46,436 nucleotides of DNA, taken from Gelidibacter sp039916245 (lineage in GTDB: Bacteria; Bacteroidota; Bacteroidia; Flavobacteriales; Flavobacteriaceae). How positions within the stretch are numbered: position 1 is the first letter of the stretch; each line of letters opens with the position of its first letter. The stretch lies in assembly GCF_039916245.1 (NCBI RefSeq), contig NZ_JBDSLS010000152.1:1-46436 (forward strand), read 5' to 3'. Both the position numbers and the translations under genes were made by a program. Of the stretch, positions 24,630 to 34,156 are shown one piece after another. A model generated the notes under the pieces. It was given only the letters and a program-made list of their open reading frames with translations, made no database searches and was not told the origin of the DNA.

Positions 24630-24790
24630 TGAATTCTAAATTAGCACCAATTATTAGTGCTTCTATTGGCTTATTGCTGGTTGTTGGAAGCTTTTTTATC
24701 CATGATTTCTACACGTCTGAAGATCTTGATGTTACTATCAAAAAGCAGATGTCATCATGCCTGCAGCGCATCGGGTTTATGCCAACATGA
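24629..24790 (+). CDS. 53-residue single-pass membrane micro-protein
   Basis: MNSKLAPIISASIGLLLVVG opens a membrane segment (residues 6-26, continuing SFFIHDF) followed by a short charged and basic tail (TSEDLDVTIKKQMSSCLQRI). Start ATG lies at the foot of a 67-base hairpin, and the gene is followed by a terminator at 24818-24872, so it has its own transcription-unit boundaries. No family recognised. It could be a regulator of a membrane protein, or a chance ORF; the hydrophobic pattern plus flanking signals favour a real gene. Confidence 0.45.
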   Translation: MNSKLAPIISASIGLLLVVGSFFIHDFYTSEDLDVTIKKQMSSCLQRIGFMPT

Positions 24791-24817
24791 AGATGCCGTA
24801 GCCCACATATAAAAAAC

Positions 24818-24872
24818 AACTCCCAAACAAAACACTGACAACCTCATTTAGGTCTTGTTTTTTCTGGGAGTT
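24818..24872. terminator. Bidirectional terminator before the M16 genes
   Basis: AACTCCCA (24818-24825) pairs with TGGGAGTT (24865-24872), extended inside by AACAAAAC with GTCTTGTTTTTT. It lies between the micro-ORF and the convergent M16 gene. Confidence 0.75.
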
Positions 24873-24898
24873 ATTAGATAACACTTAAGTGCCGTGGA

Positions 24899-26284
24899 TT
24901 ACATTTTCGGATAAGTATTGATTTCTGTCTCAATTACTTTTCCATATTTTTCAGCAATCTTTTTTATTTCTGAGGCTTTTCCAATTAAGACAATCTGTAG
25001 TTTATCCTTCGGGAAATAGGTTTCAATAATTTGATTGGCTTTTTTCAGATCCAAGGCATCAACCGTTTTTTGAAAATTGTTGATAAAGGATTTATCCAAA
25101 TCATACCAAAACATTTCTCCTAAAAGCACCGAAAGCTGTGTAGCCGTTTCATATTTAGGTGGAAATTGTCCTTTTACATAATTTTTGGCCGAAGCTAACG
25201 ATTGCTCATCCAAACCTTTGCTATGCAGTGTATTTAAGACCTCCAAGGCTTTGTCAATGGCTGGCTCGGTCGTTTCGTTTGCCGTAAATGTCGAAATCGT
25301 AAAGGACCCGCCGTATTTCAACGCATCAAACCTGCTATTGGCACCATAGGTTAACCCAGAATTAACTCTTAATTCATCGTTTAACATGGAGGTAAATCGG
25401 CCACCAAATAGGGTGTTGATAATGGAGATATCTACAAATTCTGGATTATTTCTGCTAATGCCTGGCGATCCAATATAGAATGTTGTTTCCTTTGCATCGT
25501 CCTTGTTTACCAATAATACCCTTGATTCCGAAAAAACAGGAAGTGGTTTTGAGGCCAAGTTGACTTTTGGGATTGCCGATTTTTTCCATTCGGAAAACAA
25601 TTTGGTAATCATGGTTTTCATTTCCCTACTGGAAAAATCGCCCACAATGCTTATCGCTGAACCATTTGGGGAATAATTGGCACTGTAAAACTCCTTTAAA
25701 TCTGAAGCTTTTAAGGCGCCTACGGTTGCTACAGTCCCTTGAGGGATATTGCCATAAACGTGATTGCCATAGATCAATTGGTCAAAATAGGAAGGAATGA
25801 TGCTTCTTGGGCTTTCCTTTTGTCGTTCTAAACCAACAAGCGCGCGATTTTTTTCCTTCTCAAATTCTGCTGCGTCAAACGTAGGATAAAGCAAGATGTC
25901 TTTAACAATGTTCAATATTTCCTTTGAGTCCTTGGCTGCAAATTTTGCGTTTAGGGAAGCATATTCCTTGCGCGCCGTGGTATTGATGTTGGCACCAACA
26001 AAATCCAGCGCTTCATCCAATTGCGTTTTGGTATAATTCTTTGTACCCAATTTAAGCGCATCGGCAGTAAAAGAGGCTAAACCAGCCTTTTCGCCATCGT
26101 ATATAGCTCCCGCAGGAAGGATCACATTAAGTGCAATTACAGGAACTTCATGCTGTTCCATCAAATTAACGACAAGACCATTAGGCAATGTAAAGCTCGT
26201 GTAATTAGGCAATTGAAATGCTTGTGCCACTATAATTGCCGGAGTTGCCAGCAGTACTATTATAATTAGAATTACTTTTTTCAT
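24899..26284 (-). CDS. M16-family peptidase-like protein without zinc motif (partner subunit)
   Basis: 461 residues. The signal peptide is MKKVILIIIVLLATPAIIVA. It has the M16 fold: FTLPNGLVVNLMEQHEVPVI, AGAIYDGEKAGLASFTADAL, then VGDFSSREMKTMITKLFSEW and SGLTYGANSRFDALKYGGSF, the C-terminal half-barrel with the R/Y motif. Where active M16 enzymes have HxxEH, this one reads SFTADAL, so all three catalytic residues are missing. It lies 12 bases downstream of the catalytic M16 gene, the standard pairing of an active and an inactive subunit that close into one chamber (as in processing peptidases). Periplasmic. Confidence 0.9.
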   Translation of the reverse strand: MKKVILIIIVLLATPAIIVAQAFQLPNYTSFTLPNGLVVNLMEQHEVPVIALNVILPAGAIYDGEKAGLASFTADALKLGTKNYTKTQLDEALDFVGANINTTARKEYASLNAKFAAKDSKEILNIVKDILLYPTFDAAEFEKEKNRALVGLERQKESPRSIIPSYFDQLIYGNHVYGNIPQGTVATVGALKASDLKEFYSANYSPNGSAISIVGDFSSREMKTMITKLFSEWKKSAIPKVNLASKPLPVFSESRVLLVNKDDAKETTFYIGSPGISRNNPEFVDISIINTLFGGRFTSMLNDELRVNSGLTYGANSRFDALKYGGSFTISTFTANETTEPAIDKALEVLNTLHSKGLDEQSLASAKNYVKGQFPPKYETATQLSVLLGEMFWYDLDKSFINNFQKTVDALDLKKANQIIETYFPKDKLQIVLIGKASEIKKIAEKYGKVIETEINTYPKM

Positions 26285-26296
26285 CAGATTTCTACC

Positions 26297-27610
26297 TTAA
26301 TTTTCAACATTTGATTTTAAAACTCCCACAGTCCTATTGCTTTTTGAAAAATATTTTTTAGCAACATCTTGAATATCCTTTACCGTAACTTTATTATAGT
26401 TTTCAGGAGCACTGAACATTTTATTATAATCCCCGAAAAAGACTTCGTAGGTACCAAGCGTATTGGATTTTCCATTGATCGTTTCCGTCTGGCTGTAAAA
26501 CTCCATTAATTTCTGATTCTTAACTTTCTGAAGCTCAGTTGAACTGATGCCGTCTGTTATTATTTTATCGATTTCGATATAAATTGCCTTTTCCAAATCA
26601 GACTCATTTACATTTCTATTTGCAACTGCTCCAATAGAAAACAAGCTAGGGTCGAATGAAGTATCAAAAGATGTAAATACTTGTGTGGCCAATTGTTGTT
26701 TATCCACCAATTCTGAATATAATCGCGAGGACTGCCCATTACCCAAAATTGAACTCAACATACTGAGCGCATAATAATCTTCATTTTTGGTTTCTGGTGT
26801 ATGGTATGAAATCAGAAGATAAGGCGTGGCGACATCTCTCTGCTCTGTAATGCGACGCTCTCCTGTTTGTTTCGGTTCAACGATATGCACTTTTGGTGGT
26901 TCTGGCTGTGAAGGAATAGGTTCCAAATATTTTTCGGCCAAGGCTTTTACCTTGTCAAATTTAAGTGCTCCCGAAACGATCACCACAGCATTGTTTGGCG
27001 CATAATACGTCTTGAAATAGCGTTCCAAATCAGCTTGGGTCCAATTTTTCATGTCATCCTCATAACCAATCACTGGCCAATGGTACGGATGTTCCTGAAA
27101 GGCGGTAGCCTGAACTGTTTCAAACAACTGTCTCCAAGGGGAATTCTCAAGGCCGGTTCTGCGCTCGCTTAACACCACGCCGCGCTCACTTTCTACCATG
27201 GAAGGATCGATGCTCAAATTGGCAATACGATCACTTTCCAGATCGAACATGACCTCGGCTGCTGAAGCTGGGAACCAGTCCGTATAAACTGTTACGTCTG
27301 AAGTTGTATAGGCATTATTGGAACCGCCATTGAACTCCATAGTTTGATCGAACATTTTAGGACCATATTTTTTGGCGCCATTAAACATCATATGTTCAAA
27401 AAAATGGGATAAGCCCGTAATGCCTTGATATTCATTACGGCTGCCCACTTTGTAAAACAAATACATATTAGCATTGGGAATGGAAAAATCCTCAACAACT
27501 AAAAATTTCATTCCGTTTTTTAAAGTAAACGTTTTAACATCATCAACCTTCATTTGTGCGCTGCCTAAATGTGAAGCACCCAGAAGGAATAAAAGCAATA
27601 GTTTTTTCAT
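26297..27610 (-). CDS. M16-family zinc peptidase, catalytic subunit
   Basis: 437 residues from ATG at 27608-27610 (four codons inside a longer TTG frame). Signal peptide MKKLLLLFLLGASHLGSAQ. The inverted zinc motif is present: GLSHFFEHMMFNGAKKY, with His69, Glu72 and His73. The distal ligand is supplied by ESERGVVLSERRTGLEN. The C-terminal half contains LLISYHTPE and SSILGNGQSSRLYSELVDKQ. It degrades small or unfolded polypeptides in a closed chamber in the periplasm. It is first in a two-gene unit with the inactive partner. Together with the upstream SusCD/TlpA genes it suggests use of imported peptides. Confidence 0.93.
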   Translation of the reverse strand: MKKLLLLFLLGASHLGSAQMKVDDVKTFTLKNGMKFLVVEDFSIPNANMYLFYKVGSRNEYQGITGLSHFFEHMMFNGAKKYGPKMFDQTMEFNGGSNNAYTTSDVTVYTDWFPASAAEVMFDLESDRIANLSIDPSMVESERGVVLSERRTGLENSPWRQLFETVQATAFQEHPYHWPVIGYEDDMKNWTQADLERYFKTYYAPNNAVVIVSGALKFDKVKALAEKYLEPIPSQPEPPKVHIVEPKQTGERRITEQRDVATPYLLISYHTPETKNEDYYALSMLSSILGNGQSSRLYSELVDKQQLATQVFTSFDTSFDPSLFSIGAVANRNVNESDLEKAIYIEIDKIITDGISSTELQKVKNQKLMEFYSQTETINGKSNTLGTYEVFFGDYNKMFSAPENYNKVTVKDIQDVAKKYFSKSNRTVGVLKSNVEN

Positions 27611-28015
27611 ATAGTAAAGCAATGGTTTATAAGACTTTTTTATAAAGTGATGAAATTTACGAGATTTAGTCGCAACAAAATAATTATTCGAGTTTTGATT
27701 TAAAATCTAGCCCTTGACTGAAAAGTATAAACAAGTTAGAAATTAACCTGATTTGAATATGGAGGCCATAATTTGGTTCTTACTATATAATTGGCAGTCT
27801 AACATACATTCTTAAAAGCGTTTCCTAGTTAAAGTAAAACGGTTTTTATAAAAACATTCTATAATCTAAATAAAATCGGTAGGTTTATTTCAATTAATTG
27901 CTGGAATTGGGAATATAAAATTAGACTCAAAAAAGGTCATCCAAAATGAATGACCCTTTTACTACTTTATCGAAGGCTAATTCAAATTAAAGTATTACTA
28001 CTAATCTCAAAATTT
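27611..28015. other. Intergenic region between the TlpA and M16 genes, with a terminator
   Basis: Holds a hairpin at 27931-27960 (AAAAGGTCAT / ATGACCCTTTT) that would terminate the SusC-SusD-TlpA transcript on the minus strand. The M16 pair therefore probably has its own promoter; a TTATTTTG one mismatch from the -7 consensus lies near 27679. No ORF seen. Confidence 0.5.
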
Positions 28016-29050
28016 TTAAATATCTAAACTGTTAAGAAGGTCTTTCAACTTTTCTTCTGAAGGTCTTGGTGCATCGTAAGCAACAATATTACCTTGTGGA
28101 TCCAACAGGATAAAACGTGGAATGCCATAGATGTAATAATCCGCAAAGAACTGTGATTCTGTCGCATTATCAGCCATTAACTGGATGCCGTGCATGTTTT
28201 TGTCCTTGATCATTTTACGCCATTTCTGTTCATCTTTAGGCTGATCAGCAGAAATACTCAAAAATTTGATGTTTTTGCCTTCATATTGCTTTTCAACTTT
28301 GGCCAAAAATGGAATTTCATAAATACAAGGCACACACCAAGTTGCCCAAACGTCAATATATACATAGCTGCCTCTATAATCGGCTAAAGAACTTTTACCA
28401 CCATTGTAATTGGTATAATTTTTAAAATCAGGAGAAGGCTTCCCTTGGCCCAACTTGGCATTGATTTCCAATTGCTCTTGGTGTTGTCCTTCCATGTTGA
28501 TTTTAAATTCCTCTATGTCTGCTCTTTCTTTGGCTACAAAAGCGGAGTCTAGAACATTTGCTTTCTTATCCAATTCTGTATTAAAATCTTTTAAAAACTT
28601 GTGGGTCGTCGTATTGAAATCTTCGGCATTCAAGCCTAAGTACTCTTTATAATCTTCTCCAAAAAGTCCTGCTACATGCTTAGACTTAAATTTTAAAAAG
28701 TTGTTTTCATCTTCGCCCTTTCCTTTAAAAGTGATGGTTTCCTGAATTTTTTCGGAATCAAAATCCACTTGAAGATCCATGTCATTTTTAAGATACATCA
28801 CAAAGATGTTGTTATAAACAGCATTGTACGAGGTTGGCTTATCCAACTTTAAAGTGTCTCTAAAGTTTCCGTTTTTGTCCACTTCAATAATTACTGATTT
28901 TGAAGTTTCAGGATTGTAAAGACGAAGACTAATACTGTCATTTACATTCTTGATAGTACCGTGAATCACGGCATAATCTTTAGGAACATGTGGTTCTTGC
29001 TTACAAGAAGCAAACAACACGATCATTGCAATTACTACTAAATTTCTCAT
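28016..29050 (-). CDS. TlpA-like thioredoxin lipoprotein with DUF4369-type N-terminus
   Basis: 344 residues. Signal MRNLVVIAMIVLFASCKQEP with lipobox ASC. Residues about 25-120 are a beta-rich DUF4369-like domain (YAVIHGTIKNVNDSISLRLY, TSYNAVYNNIFVMYLKNDMD), then a helical linker. The C-terminal thioredoxin fold has SPDFKNYTNYNGGKSSLADY, YIDVWATWCVPCIYEIPFLA (redox pair C-V-P-C) and YYIYGIPRFILLDPQGNIVA (cis-Pro). It is probably a periplasmic disulfide reductase. It is third in the operon, 18 bases after susD. TlpA proteins of this kind often accompany SusCD pairs that handle peptides. Confidence 0.9.
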   Translation of the reverse strand: MRNLVVIAMIVLFASCKQEPHVPKDYAVIHGTIKNVNDSISLRLYNPETSKSVIIEVDKNGNFRDTLKLDKPTSYNAVYNNIFVMYLKNDMDLQVDFDSEKIQETITFKGKGEDENNFLKFKSKHVAGLFGEDYKEYLGLNAEDFNTTTHKFLKDFNTELDKKANVLDSAFVAKERADIEEFKINMEGQHQEQLEINAKLGQGKPSPDFKNYTNYNGGKSSLADYRGSYVYIDVWATWCVPCIYEIPFLAKVEKQYEGKNIKFLSISADQPKDEQKWRKMIKDKNMHGIQLMADNATESQFFADYYIYGIPRFILLDPQGNIVAYDAPRPSEEKLKDLLNSLDI

Positions 29051-29068
29051 CTGTATTATTCTTATTTA

Positions 29069-30490
29069 TTAATATCCAGGATTTTGGACGATGTTAGTAT
29101 TACCAATCCTTACCTGAGAAGTCATTGGCAATATAAATTTATCTTTAGAAGTCAAAGTCGACTTAATGGTTGACGCACTAAGATTGCCTAAGATATCATA
29201 ACGAACAACATCAAACCATGGCTCGCCATTTTCAAAAAACAATTCCAAAAGTTTTTCCTGACGAATGTCTTCTAGCAAAGTAGTCTTATTTGAAAGCGTT
29301 TTCTCAGCTACGCCTGCCCGCAATCTGATCGTATTTAAACTCTCTAAGGCCGCCTCAAGATCTCCTCCAACACGTCTTGCTTCCGCTTCAGCGTGAATCA
29401 AATAGAACTCTCCTAAACGCAAGTGGTAAATGGTATTGTTTTGTCCTCCCGAAGTCGTTCCAAACGGATATTTACCTTGCGTATTTACACCTTGAGTATC
29501 ATCAGAATAAGCATAACTAAAACGTGGATCATAACCAGAGCCTTCTTCAAATAGATCGCCATCGTTAGAAGTTCCCACTTGAGCATCAGCTAAACTTCTT
29601 AAGCTTTCACTAAAAGTTGTTCTGTTGATCAAACCCATTTGGCTTCCTCCTTCAGCACCTTTTCCGGAGAATGGTGCGAAAATAACTTCTGAAGAGTTAA
29701 AACTGTTCATGAAAATACTTCCATAATTAGCTTCCAAGGCATAACCTTCGCCATTATTGATCACTTCTTCTGCAAGTGTTGCAGCCGTGTCAAAATTGCC
29801 TAAGTACAATTCTACTTTAGCCAATAATGCTTTTGCGGCTAAACTACCAGAATAATAATGATCCACATAAACAGGCCCATTTTCGGAGGCATATTGTAAA
29901 TCAGATTGGATCTGTGCGTAAACTTCTTTTACGGAATTTCTTGGTTGTGCGACGATCTCATTAGCAAATTCGGTTCTTACAACCACACCATAGGGGGAGT
30001 TAATATCGTAGAACTGTCCAAAATAACGCAATAAGTTAAAATAGGTAAACGCGCGTTGAAATTTGGCTTCAGAAATCATTTCTGCTTTACGCGAATCAGA
30101 TATATCAATGGCTTTTCCTGCTTCCAATTCTTGAATCAAGAAATTGCTCAAATTTATGATTTTGTACAATCCATTGTAAAGGTTGGTCAAATATATGTTT
30201 TGAACAGGCACTTCATTGGTGTTAAAACCCTGATAACCCGACAAGCCGTTTCCAACAATGCGTCCTTCATTTCCATAAGCTGCTAAATACAGCGGGAAGT
30301 TACTGACGTCAAATTCACGACCCAAATCATAAACGCCATTAAGAACGGACTGCGCTGAGGCGGCATCTCTAACTGCATTTTCTTCAGTCAATTGATTGAT
30401 AGGCTTGATATCATCAATGCTACAACTCGTAGCCAAGACGATGATTGACAAGCAGAGGATTGATTTTAATAATGTGCTATATGTTTTCAT
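29069..30490 (-). CDS. susD: SusD/RagB-family surface lipoprotein
   Basis: 473 residues. Lipoprotein signal KSILCLSIIVLATSCSIDDI with lipobox TSC. N-terminal SusD-like region (NQLTEENAVRDAASAQSVLN, GVYDLGREFD). TPR-like helical core (AKFQRAFTYFNLLRYFGQFY, the hallmark RA-x-FNL-x-RYFG-x-Y). C-terminal RagB/SusD part with HLRLGEFYLIHAEAEARRVG and LNTIRLRAGVAEKTLSNKT, and ELFFENGEPWFDVVRYDILG. It caps the SusC channel on the cell surface and captures ligand. It lies 14 bases after susC. The specificity loops give no clear substrate. Confidence 0.96.
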   Translation of the reverse strand: MKTYSTLLKSILCLSIIVLATSCSIDDIKPINQLTEENAVRDAASAQSVLNGVYDLGREFDVSNFPLYLAAYGNEGRIVGNGLSGYQGFNTNEVPVQNIYLTNLYNGLYKIINLSNFLIQELEAGKAIDISDSRKAEMISEAKFQRAFTYFNLLRYFGQFYDINSPYGVVVRTEFANEIVAQPRNSVKEVYAQIQSDLQYASENGPVYVDHYYSGSLAAKALLAKVELYLGNFDTAATLAEEVINNGEGYALEANYGSIFMNSFNSSEVIFAPFSGKGAEGGSQMGLINRTTFSESLRSLADAQVGTSNDGDLFEEGSGYDPRFSYAYSDDTQGVNTQGKYPFGTTSGGQNNTIYHLRLGEFYLIHAEAEARRVGGDLEAALESLNTIRLRAGVAEKTLSNKTTLLEDIRQEKLLELFFENGEPWFDVVRYDILGNLSASTIKSTLTSKDKFILPMTSQVRIGNTNIVQNPGY

Positions 30491-30504
30491 TTAGATATGT
30501 TTTT

Positions 30505-33500
30505 TTAGAATTGAAGTTGAACACCTACAGAGAATGATTTAGCCAATGGATACGGATCTTCGTTATTCACTTGGTCAATGATGCCACCTCTTTCTGAAAA
30601 AGTTTCAGGATCAATACCTGGCCATTTGGTCCATGTCAATAAGTTGGTTCCTGTAAGCATTAATTTCGCATCGCTAACTCCGATTTTTTTCATGAGTTGC
30701 GGATTGAAATTGTAGCTCAACTGTAAACTTTTTAATCTCAAATATGAAGTGTCATACATATATCTGTCTGAAATACGTCCACTTGCAGAAGGATCAAAAT
30801 AAAGTGCTCTTGCATAACGAGCGTTAGGAGTTTCTGGTGTCCAGGTGTTCAATGCATACTCACTGTATTTGTTTTCTCCCAATTGGTTGAAAGTTCCCCT
30901 TGGAATAGCATCCCAAAGCGATTCAGCACCAACAGAGTACTGTAGCAATGCTGACAAACTAAAGCTTTTGTAGGTGAAGGTATTTGAGATTCCTCCAAAA
31001 TAATCAGGTTCAATATTACCGATAATCTCGCGGTCGTCAACAGTAATGCGTCCATCACCATTAGTATCTGCATACATATAATCACCAGCTCCCGTTGAGA
31101 ATTGATCGTAAACTCCCGTTGGAGATGCATCGTTTAGGGCATCAACTTCATCTTGTGATTGGAAAATTTTGGTCACTTTATAACCTTTAATGGTTCCGAC
31201 CGGTTGACCTTCAACAAAATAATCTAATTGGTATGGGTTGATGTTAGAACCATTTAGTTTATCTAATTTGTTTCTGTTAATTGAAAAATTGACATTGGCA
31301 GTCCACAAGAAATCTTCAGTTTTGATGATATCTCCACCCAAACTTACTTCCACACCTCTATTGCTCACATCTACAAAGTTTGCATAATACAAAGTAGAAC
31401 CCAACTCATAAGGAATTGGCGTAGGAACCAAGCCTCCTTTAGTCTTTCTGCTATAGACATCCACACCACCTCTTAAACGCGATTTGAAAAATTCAAAATC
31501 CAAACCGAGGTTAATTTCCTCAGTTTCTTCCCAACCCACATTTTTATTAGGAAAGTTATTGCTAAATACTAGTGCAGAATTCCCTTGATAAAGATCATTG
31601 GAGTCTGATTTTAAAAACTGTAAGTATGCAAAATCAGAGATGTTAGTAGAACCAACACGTCCTGCACTTGCTCTTAATTTTAAGACGTTGACCGTTTCAT
31701 TCTTTGCAAGAAATTCTTCATTGGCAATATTCCAGCTCACAGACAACGATGGAAAACTAGCACGTTGGTTGCTTGGGCCAAATTTTGAAGACGCATCCGT
31801 TCTATAATTGAGCGTTGCATTGTATAGATTTCTGTAACGGTAAGTCACACGAGAGAACAGAGAGTTCATCCCATTTTCCACTCGGTTGCTGCTATAAGCC
31901 TGAACAGATTCGGCAGAAGAACCGTTAATAAGAACATAGTCATCTGGAAATCCTGCGTAAAACTGGCTACTTCTCTCCAGATTAGTTCGATCCCAAGCGG
32001 CACCCACCATAAAATTAAAATGGTGATTAGCAGACAGTGTTAAGTCATAGTTGGCTTGCAAATTACTAGTGATATTAGACACCATCGTATTTGATTCGTT
32101 CAAATAAGATTCGTTTGGAGCGCCAAAATAGGTTTGTGTTCTTTTTGGAATAAATGAACTATTGTCGGTATAAAAAACAGCGGCGTTGACATCTGCTTTA
32201 ACTTTCAAATGTTTTACTGGCTCAATTTCTATATAGGAATTTCCAATAAAGTTGTAATTTTTGTTATTGGTTTTGTTTTGCAAACGCAATAATGGACTCG
32301 GCTCCAAAGTTTCAAATCCGTAAGCATAATCTGGCTGCGCCAATAACTGTCCGTTGGCATCGTACACAGGTAAGTCAGGACGTGCACGTGCAATCGAGGT
32401 ATTGATGGTATACTCTCCAAACAAATCATCTTCTCCAGAATTTGACTCTGTATGACCTATATTAATCGATCCACCCACTTTTACACGTTTGGCCACATCG
32501 GTATCCAAGGACATGCCCAAAGTATATTGTTTTAAGCCATCTCTTACAGTCAAACCATCTTGATCAACAAACCCTAAGCTCAATGCATAGTTGGTTTTTT
32601 CACTACCACCCGCAACACTCACGTTAGCTTGTTTGGTTATGGCTAAACTTCTGAAAACTTCCTTGTTCCAATTGGTATTTGCCTTTCCAAAATATTCTTC
32701 ACGCAAACCACCATAATTGACCATGAATGTATCAAAATCAAGTTCAACATTGCCTATATTATCCAAATCAAAAGCAAAGAAAGGATCTAATTGACCAGCG
32801 TTCATGGCATCCACACTGTTTCCGATCATCAGATCATAAAAATTACGATATTGATTAGCGTCCAAAACTTTGACTGTATTAATAGGTTGCGCCAAAGTGG
32901 TAGCATAAGATAAATTTATGGAGGCCGCTTGGTTACGTTTTCCTTTTTTGGTATTAATAATGATCACACCATTCGCACCACGAGATCCATAAATGGAGGT
33001 TGCAGCAGCATCCTTTAAAACATCAAAACTTTCAATGTCGGCAGGATTCAAGGTTAACAAGGCATTTGAAGCACCTGCACCATCAATATTAAAAGGTATC
33101 CCATCAATAACATATAAAGGTTGGTTCAAACCTGCAGAAGAAAAAGGCGAGGTCACCCCTCTAATATTCAAACGCACGGGAGATCCTGGACGTCCAGTAC
33201 CTTGGGACACTTGCACACCTTTTACCAAACCACCCAGGGCGCGGTCAAAACCAACACTTCCGGTAGCAGCTTGTACAATGTTTTCTGTTTTTAAAGAAGA
33301 TACCGCTCCTGTAACGTCTTCACGTTTTTGCTCGCCGTAACCGATCAATACCACTTCATCCAACTGGCTAAAATCTTCTTTCATAACCACATCAACAATT
33401 GTGCTATCTCCTAGAGTAATACGTTGGGTTTGATATCCTAATGAAGAGAAAACCAAAACTTGGCCATTACCTGGCACTTTTATGAAATATTCCCCATTAT

Positions 33501-34002
33501 AATTGGAAACAGTCCCAGCATGAGTGCCTTCAAGAACCACGGTAACGCCCGCCATAGGCATCCCCGTTTCATCAATGATAATACCATTAAACTCACGTTC
33601 TTGAATAACTTGAGCCGTTACAGAAGGCTCTAGTGGAGCACCTGCTTTTTTCAATACGATTTGATTGCCCAAAATTTGATAGGTCATCCCCTTATTTTGA
33701 AACAACTGCGACAACAATTCCATAACCCTAAGATTATCAGCATTGACGGACACTTTTTGTCGAACATCCAAGTCCTTAGTATTGTAGAAAAAATGCAGAT
33801 CGGTTTGATCTTCGATTTGTTGAAATATTTGCGTCATTGAAACGGCATCTTCATTCAACGTTACTTTCTGGTTTTGGCCATAACTATTAGAGGCATTAAC
33901 TTGCAACAGACTGACAAACAAAAAGAGGAGAGAAAATTTCATCTTCAGATGGGATTGGTTCAAAATGCACGAAAGCACATTTTTAATTCGTTGTTTTTTC
34001 AT
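30505..34002 (-). CDS. susC: SusC/RagA TonB-dependent transporter with STN signalling domain
   Basis: 1165 residues from ATG at 34000-34002 (14 codons inside a GTG frame). After the signal segment (KFSLLFLFVSLLQVNASNSY) comes an STN/secretin-like domain (VTLNEDAVSMTQIFQQIEDQ ... GMTYQILGNQIVLKK). A carboxypeptidase-D-like beta domain follows (FNGIIIDETGMPMAGVTVVL), then the plug with SusC signatures (DEVVLIGYGEQKREDVTGAV, SFDVLKDAAATSIYGSRGAN) and the outer-membrane barrel ending SVGVQLQF. The STN domain marks it as a transducer that contacts FecR and switches on the FecI sigma factor. First gene of the susC-susD-tlpA operon. Confidence 0.96.
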   Translation of the reverse strand: MKKQRIKNVLSCILNQSHLKMKFSLLFLFVSLLQVNASNSYGQNQKVTLNEDAVSMTQIFQQIEDQTDLHFFYNTKDLDVRQKVSVNADNLRVMELLSQLFQNKGMTYQILGNQIVLKKAGAPLEPSVTAQVIQEREFNGIIIDETGMPMAGVTVVLEGTHAGTVSNYNGEYFIKVPGNGQVLVFSSLGYQTQRITLGDSTIVDVVMKEDFSQLDEVVLIGYGEQKREDVTGAVSSLKTENIVQAATGSVGFDRALGGLVKGVQVSQGTGRPGSPVRLNIRGVTSPFSSAGLNQPLYVIDGIPFNIDGAGASNALLTLNPADIESFDVLKDAAATSIYGSRGANGVIIINTKKGKRNQAASINLSYATTLAQPINTVKVLDANQYRNFYDLMIGNSVDAMNAGQLDPFFAFDLDNIGNVELDFDTFMVNYGGLREEYFGKANTNWNKEVFRSLAITKQANVSVAGGSEKTNYALSLGFVDQDGLTVRDGLKQYTLGMSLDTDVAKRVKVGGSINIGHTESNSGEDDLFGEYTINTSIARARPDLPVYDANGQLLAQPDYAYGFETLEPSPLLRLQNKTNNKNYNFIGNSYIEIEPVKHLKVKADVNAAVFYTDNSSFIPKRTQTYFGAPNESYLNESNTMVSNITSNLQANYDLTLSANHHFNFMVGAAWDRTNLERSSQFYAGFPDDYVLINGSSAESVQAYSSNRVENGMNSLFSRVTYRYRNLYNATLNYRTDASSKFGPSNQRASFPSLSVSWNIANEEFLAKNETVNVLKLRASAGRVGSTNISDFAYLQFLKSDSNDLYQGNSALVFSNNFPNKNVGWEETEEINLGLDFEFFKSRLRGGVDVYSRKTKGGLVPTPIPYELGSTLYYANFVDVSNRGVEVSLGGDIIKTEDFLWTANVNFSINRNKLDKLNGSNINPYQLDYFVEGQPVGTIKGYKVTKIFQSQDEVDALNDASPTGVYDQFSTGAGDYMYADTNGDGRITVDDREIIGNIEPDYFGGISNTFTYKSFSLSALLQYSVGAESLWDAIPRGTFNQLGENKYSEYALNTWTPETPNARYARALYFDPSASGRISDRYMYDTSYLRLKSLQLSYNFNPQLMKKIGVSDAKLMLTGTNLLTWTKWPGIDPETFSERGGIIDQVNNEDPYPLAKSFSVGVQLQF

Positions 34003-34089
34003 AAGTTTACATCGATTTAATTGGTTAACAAACGGTTGAATCACTAATTAATACTGAGGAAGGTGTTGGCGCATCTTCCTTTTTTTCTC

Positions 34090-34145
34090 ATTCCCACGTA
34101 GGTGGGAATCTTATAATGTTTCTACTAATCCCATAGCTATCGGGA
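34090..34145. repeat. Two REP-like palindromes between fecR and susC
   Basis: ATTCCCAC (34090-34097), GTAG, GTGGGAAT (34102-34109), then TCCCATAGCTATCGGGA (34129-34145, imperfect). Both are flanked by ATCTCAT/TCTCAT-like words. They could terminate fecR read-through or protect the susC message. Confidence 0.5.
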
Positions 34146-34156
34146 GGAATCTCATC

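Noticed and set aside
30849..33340. Several frames inside susC on both strands
   Set aside because: All are shadows of the 1165-residue SusC frame with no domain signature of their own.
29069..34002. Polysaccharide utilisation locus
   Set aside because: SusC and SusD are present, but no glycoside hydrolase, lyase, esterase or sulfatase is found nearby.
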